Shown piece by piece: positions 54,967-64,000 of a stretch of DNA of 64,000 nucleotides. The stretch comes from Blastocystis hominis (Eukaryota > Sar > Bigyra > Opalinata > Blastocystidae): NCBI RefSeq assembly GCF_000151665.1, contig NW_013171831.1:1-64000 (forward strand), in the 5' to 3' direction. The notes under the pieces were generated by a model. That model did not search any database. It was given only the letters and a program-made list of their open reading frames with translations, and was not told where the DNA came from. The position numbers and the translations under genes are program-made. Each line of letters starts with the position of its first letter. Position 1 is the stretch's first letter.

Positions 54967-57900
54967 ATGAGCCTACCGACACAACCAAATCTCCAACCTG
55001 CAAATGTATCCAATTTGCAAAGCAACGCAGCTAATCTGTGGTGAGCTTTCTATTTTTCAAAGATACTCCATAGCCCTTCTGTTCCTCCCAGTGTCGGCTC
55101 CAGACCGTCAAATCCAAACCCATTCATCAAACAGAGCAATCCCACAACCATAGCGGGCAATCCACCAACAACTCCTGCAGTAGTTCCAGCCACTCCAAAC
55201 CAACCTGCATCGGCACTTTGTAAAGAAGGAACAGGAATTAATAGATCGAACCAAATCGACACTTCGAATGTTACAAGTGTTACAAGTGTTCCAAATGCAG
55301 GCAAAGCACCTAATGTAGCAAGCACAACCAATCAAGCCAATAGCCAGAACAATAGCAGCGATGCGACAGCAAATTCAGGAACTGTCGAGTTGATACAAGG
55401 AAAGGTGAATCTGAACGAAAAGCTTCCTCATCGAAAGGGTACCGAAGAATGGATTCATTCAATCAACACTTTGATTTGTCACGACCTTATTGAAGATGAT
55501 ACATATAAGGATTATAGAATCACCGCACCCCCATTTGAAGGTTATTTTGTTAGTGGCACTCTAATAAATAATCTATTTCATGGTGATGTTGAGATCTATG
55601 ATCCAAATCGACAGAAGGTTGCAGATATCAAGTTTCATGATGGAATTGCCAACGGATACTGTTCACTATATGATGCTTATGGCAAACTATTCTTTCGAGG
55701 TCTCGTACGAGACGGATTCATTTATCGAGGAGAAATCTATAATCGTGAAAGCGAGTTAAGCCTTATTGGCGTGTTTTCCAGAGGCAATTTAATTGGTGAA
55801 CTAATCCATGGTCCCAAATCGCGCTTGTTTAAAGAAAGGAATGTTGATGGAGATATCGTTGCTATTTATGCAGTGGATCGTCATTATTATCGAGATGGTA
55901 TTTGTTACCGATATAACAAGAACATGATAACAGATATTTGTATATTCTCTAAGGAAAGTGAGTTAAGAGAAATAAAAACATTCAGTGAAGGAGCAATGAT
56001 TGAAAAGAACGAATTCGGAGTGGTCAGTTACAAAGGTGGATATGTAGATTCTTTCGAGGAGAAATATGCTAGACAAGGAAATGGAACTCAGTATGATGCT
56101 ACCGGTATTCACATTACTTATCAAGGACAATTCTGGCAAAACAAACGATTTGGGATGGGATCTTCTTTCAAAAATGGCAGTAGTGAGCCATCCTATGAAG
56201 GATTATGGTGCTTTAATCTACCTTACAAACAATTCATAGCGATTCTAATATCTATTCTAGTGATAGCGATAATTGCTACGATTGTTTTGTTTCTATGCAG
56301 TGGATGGTGTCTTGGAGTCATATTTTTGGTAGTATTTGCTATAATTGCGATGATTGTATGCATTCAGATTCGAAAAACGTTGTTCCGTTTCCCCTTGCTA
56401 CTGAATATTGACATAGAAAGCACCATGAAAACACCCTTTGATTTGGCACTGATCCATCCTTTTACTACAAAACTGCTTGTTGCCGAGAATAGTTGCAACA
56501 AACTACAAAATGCTAATTTTTCAGCTTTTAATCAATTAAAGAATCTTTCTGTTAATAAGAATAGTTTGAAAAACTTGATTAATTTTGAGCTGACCAATCT
56601 TAGACAACTAGAATCCGTTTCGATTGCCAGTAACTGCTGTTGTGATGCGGAGCTTGGCCAAAATGCATCGCAAATAGTTCGTAAATTTACTATTTCCAAT
56701 TGCTGTGCGCTGAAAAGCATCAACATTATGAACAGTTCTTTTGTTAATTACAAAAGTATGCAATTGTCCAGATTGCCTTCTCTCCAAACGATCAGTATTG
56801 GCAATGGGTGCTTCAAATCAGTAGCAGAACTGAAGATAAGAAACCTGACATCTTTAACAAGCATCACAATTGGATCGAATTGTTTTACAAGTACAAAAAT
56901 TGCTCATATAATCGGCAATCCAGCATTAGTCTCTATTAGTATTCGTGATGATTGTTTTCCTAATGTGAATGAATATACCATTCAATCGAATGCCAAATTG
57001 GCAAGTATTGATATTCGAGACAATTGCTTTACACATCTCCAATCATTTTCTCTAGCGCGTAATCATTGTTTTTGCGTGTAACAAATTAGAATTATCAAAT
57101 TTGCAAACAATACAAGTAGGCGATGATTCTTTCAAGAAAACTCATGAACTCAGTCTCAGGGGTACTCAAATTAAATGACATGAATGATAGACCTACCAAA
57201 CCTAAATACCCTTACATTGGGTAAAGAAGCATTCAGAGGTACTTCTGATGGCTGTACCTTGACAATCGAAAGTATGACTGTGTTTTATCTCTATTTGATA
57301 ATAGATGCTCAAGAATTAAGGTCGATAACATCGAAGGGAAAGAGTTTTTATCACTACAACAATGTCCAATTGAAAAATAGGCAGCAACTATGTGGTATCA
57401 TTTTTAGATATCCCAAGTGCGAAAACGGTCGATCTTCCAGATTCCTTTTTTGAGGTTGCTAATGTAATTATCAATAGTAGGGATAAAATAAAAATGACAT
57501 TTATATAGATATTAGTAACGAGCTGCTATTTACTCTTCCAATAACACCCACTGTTTTTAATAATCTAAATTCTTATGATATAACATATATGAAGATGAAG
57601 AAAAACTCACTGTGTAGTTCTACGTTTACTACGTTTGATGTGTCGCGTTTCAGATTCATTCAGGAGTTGGTTATTGGAGATGAGTGTTGTTCTTTTGTTA
57701 CCACGTTTATTATTTCCCACTTAATGTTTTTGGAAATAGTGAGAATAGGAGAAAACTCTTTCACTCAATATAAATTAAATTATCATGCAAATGGATCAAA
57801 AACCTTCACAATTGACTCGTGTGTCAAACTTAAATACGTATCTATCGGCAAATATAGTTTCAGCGATTTTGGTGGGTCATTCAGTATCAAAGATTGTCCT

Positions 57901-58849
57901 AATTTAAGCACTTTAATTATTGGAGATGTATCATCACCTTCCTATTGTTTCTACAGATGCTCTTTCATCCTTACCAGTAAGATACTGTTTTTTCCTATTC
58001 ATATTCAGCTCTTCCAGCCTTAACAGAGCTTTATATAGGAGGATCCGCTTTTTGTGATTGTTTCACAGTTTCTTTTCATCAACTGTATAAACTACAACGG
58101 ATAAGCCTTGGAGAAAAGGCGTTTGAAGGATTGGATAATGGAGATTCTTCTGTAGCCTTTATTGGTACTCTTTTTGTCCTTTATCCAGCACAGATCTTCC
58201 TATGCTTCGATCTATTTTATCCAATGGATCTAATTTTAATTATTGTAGATCAGTGGCCGTGAAAGGTTGACAACGATGATAATTCATTACAGAATAGATG
58301 TTCCAAATGCCTCTTCAGTTTCTCTTCCAAACTCTTTTGTTCGCCTTGAGCATATAATCACACGTATGTTTACTCAAAAGTCTATAGTTTGCAGAGAATA
58401 TTAACACCAACTTTGAAAATGAAATTCGAAAAATGATCCGCCTCCAAGAGAGAGCAATGAATCACCACCAAAGAATACGTGAATTCTATTCAGATCTATC
58501 AGCAGCTCAATGGTATGATTGTAGCATGGAAACGAAACAAGAAGTGTTAAACTTGTTCTGGAGTTCATTAGATTTCAGAGACTATAATTCGGATATCGAA
58601 AAGGATAGAAGGTTTTTAACACGTGCAAAAGACATCTTAGAATATATGGTGGACAACATACACCGCAATCGAATGTGGAATAACGTGGGTGCTGTTGCCA
58701 ATGGGCTTGCGGCACTCATCAGCCCTATCGCTCTGATCAACTTGGCTGTTGGGGGAGTGAACTTACTGGCCTCAAGTTCTCTCAAAGAACTGGAACAAAA
58801 ATTAACTGCGTTAAAGAATAAAGCTGACGAACTCCTGAATAATTTGTAA
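54967..58849 (+). CDS. MORN-repeat / transmembrane / leucine-rich-repeat protein B
   Basis: Large paralogue of the gene at 15880. A Pro/Asn-rich N-terminus containing NPNPF is followed by MORN-like repeats (EGYFVSGTLINNLFHGD, FRGLVRDGFIYRGEI, RQGNGTQYDATGIHITYQG), two transmembrane helices (IAILISILVIAIIATIVLF; GVIFLVVFAIIAMIVCIQI) and a long BspA-like LRR region (LPSLQTISIGNGCF, LTSLTSITIGSNCF, LPNLNTLTLGKEAF). A block near 57800 (IGKYSFSDFGGSF) matches IGKYSFTDFGGDF of protein A. The C-terminus is a helical domain with a glycine-rich hydrophobic hairpin (NVGAVANGLAALISPIALIN). Introns are 29-33 nt and phase 1 in the LRR exons. Some exons between 57450 and 58430 are not settled. Stop TAA 58847-58849. 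Confidence 0.8.
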
Positions 58850-58853
58850 AAAT

Positions 58854-58861
58854 TGTTTGTT
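58854..58861 (+). terminator. TGTTTGTT poly(A) motif of MORN-LRR gene B
   Basis: Begins five bases after the encoded TAA. Confidence 0.75.
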
Positions 58862-58905
58862 TCAAAATATCTTGCGGTTCGAACCATTTTCCCAATAATT
58901 GGAAT

Positions 58906-60240
58906 ATGAAGCGAGAGCTAGCACCATTTAACCCAGCAGTGGTAGTAAAGCCTATTCCAAGTGTGGATCAAGGGCAAAATCGAATTGCAGTGCAGAAATC
59001 AGAGTATTACCCTAGCGACATCGGAAGGCGCTATGTTTCAGTGCCAATATACACCACTGGAAATATCACTGCTGGAAAGAAGACAATGGATATACCTTCG
59101 TCCTATTCTGTATCTTCTGCGACTCCCTACTCGTTTGTATTGACTCTCCAATCCGATCCGACTGCTGTGATCGCAGTTCCCTACTATCGGACGGAAGAAA
59201 GTGTGATAAACGGTAAGCGCAGCATTTCGGTGAGTACTTTCTATCCGAGCACCATTGCGCAAGCAACTCCACCAGCCTCCGAAAATATGTAACTATTATA
59301 ATATATATATATATATTAATTCTAGAATTGGAAAGAAAGCTTACTTTTTGCCCGTGACAAGTGATCATTTAAAATCGGCTTTTGTTTATCGTGAGAGCGA
59401 GAAATCTCCAGTGGAGCTCATGGGACAAAATTCTACCTCGTCTTCGAAATCTACCTATTCTCAAGCCACAGACGGTTCTGTCGCGCTCTCTACTCTCTAT
59501 TCTCAACCCGTCAACTCCATGTCTCCTGAAATGAATGCTAAGCGACAAAAACTCGGGACGGAGAGCGAGGTGATAACCCTCTCCTTCTGGAAAGATGATC
59601 AGTTCACTTGCATTCACTCACAAAACACACCAGAAAACTCTTCCTCTGCCGCCTCTACATTCACAAACGAGGTTTGGAAATCGAAAGACATTCTTCTTCT
59701 GCGCGAACTCATCGCGTATCTCCTCCAGAATCCGTATCTTCGTGTTTCCGTACTCGGATTTCTCTCTTCTTCGATCGCATCTAGGAGATTCCTCGACTGT
59801 TTTCAAACGATGAAAGCGACGCGATTAAGATCGCGAACATTCTCGTAGCGCTTCAAGTCCTTCAGTTCTTGGTTCCACCTGACGGGAGCGAAGAGAACGG
59901 CGTTTATACTTTATTCGGCGATCGTGGAGGCAATGAAATGTCGGAGAGCAACGGGCTTTTGTCGATTCATCAGATCAAGGAGATCAAATCGATGTATGAC
60001 GCGTGCAAACGGCGAGTGGAAGTGTTAGAGAAGCTAAGTCAAGTGTGAGTGAACGAGAAGGGTGTGAGTCGATAGAGATTCGATGACAGTGTCTTCGTTG
60101 CTGCGCGCATTGCTCAAAGAAGGTGCGTGAGAAGGAGCGGAGTGAGAAATAGACCCCACGATCCGAAACGACGCGTTCTACAAACAACTTTTTTCGATTT
60201 CTCCCGTGAAGATGACGCAGGACGAGGGAGACAAGCTTTA
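58906..60240 (+). CDS. Unrecognised 400-residue protein with a UA+poly(A) stop
   Basis: Not recognised. The N-terminal 130 residues are beta-rich (RRYVSVPIYTTGNITAGKK, YSFVLTLQSDPTAVIAVPYY), followed by a Ser-rich linker and a helical C-terminal half (LLLRELIAYLLQNPYLRV, DAIKIANILVALQVLQFLVP, MTVSSLLRALLKEDPTIRND). The layout faintly recalls RNA polymerase I subunit A49, but I would not claim it. Introns: 59289-59325 (37 nt, an AT repeat), then 35, 31 and 30 nt. Coding length is 3n+2. The last two bases TA 60239-60240 lie four bases before TGTTTGTT, so poly(A) supplies the final A of UAA. Confidence 0.65.
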
Positions 60241-60244
60241 CGAG

Positions 60245-60260
60245 TGTTTGTTCACAAACA
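60245..60260. terminator. Palindromic poly(A) element TGTTTGTTCACAAACA between convergent genes
   Basis: TGTTTGTT on the plus strand and TGTTTGTG on the minus strand, sharing the centre. The plus gene ends four bases before it, and the minus gene stops 16 bases beyond it. Confidence 0.75.
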
Positions 60261-60275
60261 ATCATCCCATCTTAT

Positions 60276-61193
60276 TCATTCCTTCTTCGGCTTCTTTGGC
60301 GTCTCCGCTTTCTCTCCAGCTTCGCGCTTCCGCTTCATCCGATTCGACTTCGACACGTTGGCTAAATACTTCTCGTCCTGCTTCTTCTGCTTCGTGAACT
60401 CCGATTTCAGCTTGTCGTTCCGCAGGTGCTTCTCGTAGTTCATCATTTCCAGCAGTTGCGGCCACTTGAAGCCATGCAGATACTTCATATTCCACATATA
60501 ATCGCGATACTTTCCGGACTTCTTGCCGCCGACAATCCGCCCATTCAGCTGGCTAGCGCACGTTTTTGCGTCCTTCTTGTTCACAAATTCCACCCAGCCT
60601 TCCACAAACTTCACCTGGTTCTTTCGACGCTTGGAAGACCCAGCCGCTTCCTGGAGATGACTGTGGTTGATCTCGCCGAACTCCTTCAGTTTTTGCATGA
60701 CCTGCGTCCAGCGCATTCCTGGAGGAATGGTGCTCAGATAGACGACTCCAGTGTTCTTGATTCGCTTGTTCATTTCCTCAATTTGGGCATTGGTCAAGGG
60801 CTTTCGTTTTTCTAAAATGGGAGCTACTTCACCTATGCTATCCTTGCTGTCGTCGTCCCCGTCGTCGTCGTCGTCGTCGTCGTCGTCATCATCATCATCA
60901 ATCTCACCAAGATCATCATCGTCGTCGTCACTATCACCAATATCATCTTCTTCATCCTCATCCTCATCCTCATCATTATCGCTTGAATTATCAATCTCTT
61001 CATCACCCTTGCTTTTTCTCTTCGTATTGCTTGCAACAACTTTCTTGTCATTTGATTTCTTTTCATCTTCACTTTCACTCACAATAAAGGTCTCATCGTC
61101 AACTTCCTTTCCAGAACCGTTTTCCTCAAGCAGCTCTGTATCTTCCGCCTTTACTCCTGCACTAGAAACTGGATTTGAATCATTCTCTTCCAT
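60276..61193 (-). CDS. ESF2: ESF2/ABT1 ribosome-biogenesis RNA-binding protein
   Basis: A nucleolar factor for early 18S pre-rRNA processing. A single exon of 305 residues. The N-terminal third is acidic with long Asp/Glu runs. The RRM-like core reads GVVYLSTIPPGMRWTQVMQ, LKEFGEINHSHLQ, FVEGWVEFVNKKDAKTC and the family-specific YRDYMWNMKYLHGFKWPQLL. The C-terminus is basic (RMKRKREAGEKAETPKKP), typical for nucleolar proteins. Stop TGA at 60276-60278. It is intronless, unlike most neighbours. Confidence 0.92.
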   Translation of the reverse strand: MEENDSNPVSSAGVKAEDTELLEENGSGKEVDDETFIVSESEDEKKSNDKKVVASNTKRKSKGDEEIDNSSDNDEDEDEDEEDDIGDSDDDDDDLGEIDDDDDDDDDDDDDGDDDSKDSIGEVAPILEKRKPLTNAQIEEMNKRIKNTGVVYLSTIPPGMRWTQVMQKLKEFGEINHSHLQEAAGSSKRRKNQVKFVEGWVEFVNKKDAKTCASQLNGRIVGGKKSGKYRDYMWNMKYLHGFKWPQLLEMMNYEKHLRNDKLKSEFTKQKKQDEKYLANVSKSNRMKRKREAGEKAETPKKPKKE

Positions 61194-61581
61194 AAAGAAA
61201 CTATCTTCAGAGTTTTCACTTTCCTACTCCTTATCCCATCAGAACCATTTCTCACACTCATTTTTAACTAAAAATACAAGAAACAAAAAGAACAAGTGAA
61301 ATATACGAAAAAATGCCACATTCACTCTGAACTACACTTCTTAAGTTCTCAATCCGTGTTCATTCTATTTCTATTATTCATATGTCGTACTGCGTTTACT
61401 ATCGTCGCCGTAAGTTCCATCAAGCTACCATAAATACAACTTTTCAGTGACATCGAAAATAAGTAATCATTGGTGATGCTACAAAATAAGGCTTAATTGC
61501 AATTCACTCTATTTCCTTTTGTTTTCAAACAAACAAACTTTAATATATCACGTTCAACATGCTAACAGCCTATCAATTTAT
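61194..61581. other. Intergenic region with the subtilase 3' end
   Basis: No gene seen. The minus-strand TGTTTGTT motif (AACAAACA, 61528-61535) follows the subtilase stop by about 45 bases. Confidence 0.55.
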
Positions 61582-64000
61582 TATGCACAGCAGCAAATGC
61601 AGAGAAGGACTGCGACGACAACACTACAAATCATAACAAGCGCCAAGACTCACATCACAATACCAAGAATAGTGTACCACACTCCGGATGATTTAGAAGA
61701 GCCTCCATCATCCTTGCCACTAGGGGACTTTGTGGGATCATCATCCGGTTCATCTGGATTAATCGGGGTTTCGGTTTTTTCACCCTCTCCCTCATCCTGG
61801 CTCGTATCATCATTCACCTCCACTGCATCGAAATCGAAAGATCCAGTCACCACAATCGACACTGGTTGAGACATGGTGCTCAAACTTCTGCGGGTGACCT
61901 TTACTCGCAGAGTGGTTGACTGCTGCACAAGCGTCTGCACATCTTCAGGAGTCAGGGAAATCACTTGGACATTGTTGTCATCATCAGGAACCGTCAATCT
62001 ACACTCAACCTTTCATCCAAGACTCACTCGTTCGGATAGACATAGATACTCGATCCGGAAGGATTCAGTGTCACACCCACAGTATTCACGATACGTTCAG
62101 TGGAATCAACGGAGGCTGCTGGATCTGTATAAACCATCGTGACTTTGAAAGGTTTCGAGAAGTGAAGGTCAAGGAATTCTATTGTCGTGGTGTTTTTTTA
62201 TTTTTTAAAGGATATGTCAGTAATCGTGAATTCCAAAGAGAAATATTCCTTCTCGTAATTGACCTGCCCATTATACAGGAATAACTCAAAATCGCTTTCG
62301 CCAGCGTAATGAAGCACGCGATCCAGCTGAATTCGGCCATGTCCCTCATAATACAAATGATTTGACCCATAAGTGTAGCAAGACAAATCTTGTTCGCAGT
62401 ATCCGAGAGTAGGTTGACCACTGTGAACTAGCATGGCCTTAATGAGGGAAGCCTGCTTCTCAATATTTCCTACAAATCACAGCATTTTTGCAATTCCCAC
62501 TGTTATGATAGCTTTTTTCAGTCAAGTATTGAGTGATCAGAGCAACAGCTCCAGAAGCAACGGCGTTTGCAGTTGTTGCTCCTTGAATTTCGCAAACTCC
62601 ATCGTGATCGTTGCAGTTCGAACCACAGTCTTCACTGCTTAAGGACTTCGCCGATCTTTGGATGCCCGGAGCAACAATATCAGGCTTGATAATTCTTCTC
62701 TCCGGATCTCCTTTAGAGGAGAAGTAAATAGTGAAGTGCATTCCGTTCTCAATTCGTTCCGTAAGAGTAGCGCCCACAGTGATAACGTTCTTGGATAATC
62801 CAGGGGAGACAACAGTCCCAAATCTACAGTAATACAAGAAATGCAATCGTACCCTTCATCACCCGAATTTCCAGCAGAAAAGAGAATTACCATGTCCTTG
62901 TAATCCCAAACAAATTTATCTGTGAGAGAACAGACCGAATCATAAGTATATGAGGAAGATCCCCACGAATTGGATAGAATACGAACGTTGTTGTTGTATC
63001 TAAATGTTACATTTCATTATCCACTTCTTACACGTATTGCTTGTAGTACTTGTTATAAATATCAGTATACATCTGCATATTACCATCTCCCTCTTGCAAA
63101 TCGATCAACACGATCCTGGCTTCAGGAGCGACACCCTACATCATCAATGGTCATCCAAAGAGTTTACATTGAATTGAGAACTATCACTATCATGAGCCTT
63201 ACCAGCAATTGTTCCGCACATATGAGTCCCATGACCATCAGTTTCAGCTTCGTCATTTCCAAAGAGAGGTACATACAGCTTGATTTTACGATGACTTCCT
63301 GATCCACTTGCTGCTTTTTTAACTGCATTATTCGGATCGTAGAAGTATGTGCTTTTTACGTCGACTCCAGAATCTCCCACTCCCACAACGACATTTCTAC
63401 CGTTCAAATTATGCGTTTTATAGAATTTAATGTTCTCGTTATCAATATATTCTCCGTCAGCAATTGTTTGACGCGCATAATCATTGAGCTGGCCTAGGAA
63501 TCAATACAGATGATCAATACGAACGGAGATGGCTGTGATACTGCCACTTGGGAGTGAGTTCAATTCGGTCAAAGCCTTTTTGCGCAATCAGAGTTGAAAG
63601 AGGAGACAGAGGCTGAACCAGTGAACTCTTGACCATTCGTTGAGCCGATACTTTTTGTTGCAGTGAACCGGCCGTCTTCAATGCTTTCAGAGACTTGGTA
63701 ATGATAGCGGGGGCTATGTCTAAATAGAAGTATTTCACTCTTACTGTTTTCTTCTTTATCCTGAGATCCAGCAAACGTCAAATCGAAGGTTTTGTAGGTA
63801 CCAGACGCACTAGCAACCGTCAAAGAAACCGCACTGTGGTTGTTCGATGCCTTGGACAAGGCAGCAATGACCGAAGGACTGATTCTGGCTAAGTCAGGAA
63901 CACGGGCATAAGAATGAATCATGATTTTGAAAGGGTCGCTCAGCAAGAACAACTCCTTACAAATAACAATCAGACTCTTATTTTGCCCTCCAATAAATTC
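61582..64000 (-). CDS. Membrane-anchored subtilase-like protein (peptidase S8), N-terminus outside the window
   Basis: The frame is open to the right edge, so the N-terminus is missing. The S8 domain shows the Asp region VVVGVGDSGVDV, the His region DGHGTHMCGTIAG, the oxyanion Asn region ILSNSWGS and FSAGNSGDEG, but the nucleophile site reads GATTANAVASG where GTSMATP is expected, so Thr stands in place of Ser. After the domain come IKAMLVHSGQP and GHGRIQLDRVLHY, a beta-rich C-terminal domain (FKVTMVYTDPAAS), an acidic linker and one transmembrane helix (YTILGIVIVVVAVLLCICCC). Many introns of 25-34 nt. Stop TAA 61582-61584. The layout recalls TagB/C-type or other multidomain subtilases. Proteolytic activity is doubtful. 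Confidence 0.85.

Noticed and set aside
58906-60240. Naming the gene RPA49
   Set aside because: Only a general beta-rich then helical layout agrees; no signature motif was found.

Overview
The window is nuclear DNA of a very compact, intron-rich protist, and the evidence points to Blastocystis (Stramenopiles). Almost every gene is cut by spliceosomal introns of about 30 nt (most 28-37 nt, GT...AG). Genes lie tens of bases apart. A TGTTTGTT motif sits at most gene ends, and several genes have no encoded stop codon: the frame runs into the motif, and UAA is formed when poly(A) is added after a U or UA four bases upstream. These are known Blastocystis traits. An E2 subunit of pyruvate dehydrogenase and a biotin-protein ligase both begin with short MLS...R-type leaders, which fits import into mitochondrion-related organelles. 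The subtype cannot be told from this sequence.

Layout. 1-2.6 kb: an intronless protein-primed family B DNA polymerase from a virus-like element (Polinton/PLV or linear-plasmid type), followed by a nested hairpin cluster. 3.5-14.6 kb: kelch protein, TECR, CDKAL1-type methylthiotransferase, sugar transporter (-), biotin-protein ligase, eIF3b (-). 15.9-18.3 kb: MORN-TM-LRR protein A (-). 18.9-32.8 kb: DNA polymerase delta (-), PDH-E2, CHY zinc finger protein, tRNA-Asp (-), small Cys-rich ORF, a membrane protein, PLRG1, SLC25A51-type carrier (-), ribosomal P0 (-), EGF-TM protein (-). 33.1-36 kb: LolD/MacB-type ABC ATPase and ALG10. 36-48.1 kb (all -): Nup159/214-like GLFG nucleoporin, an FGD-like RhoGEF, and VPS34 with a zinc cluster inside its kinase domain. 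48.8-64 kb: COPI-associated protein, GT61-type glycosyltransferase, a coiled-coil protein, a DRAM/Frag1 protein (-), MORN-TM-LRR protein B, an unrecognised gene, ESF2/ABT1 (-), and a subtilase (-) that runs off the right edge.

Most genes are ordinary housekeeping genes. The points that stand out are: a FYVE-like Cys/His cluster embedded in the VPS34 catalytic domain, with a FYVE-bearing RhoGEF as its downstream neighbour; two MORN-TM-LRR paralogues built from phase-1 LRR exons; many poly(A)-completed stop codons, including UA+A and a CGTTTGTT variant; palindromic poly(A) motifs shared by convergent genes; a 16-nt intron in DNA polymerase delta; and a subtilase with Thr where the catalytic Ser should be. 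I checked the splice models by summing coding length. For the genes I tallied completely, the total is 3n when a stop is encoded, 3n+1 when a final U is completed by poly(A), and 3n+2 for the UA case.
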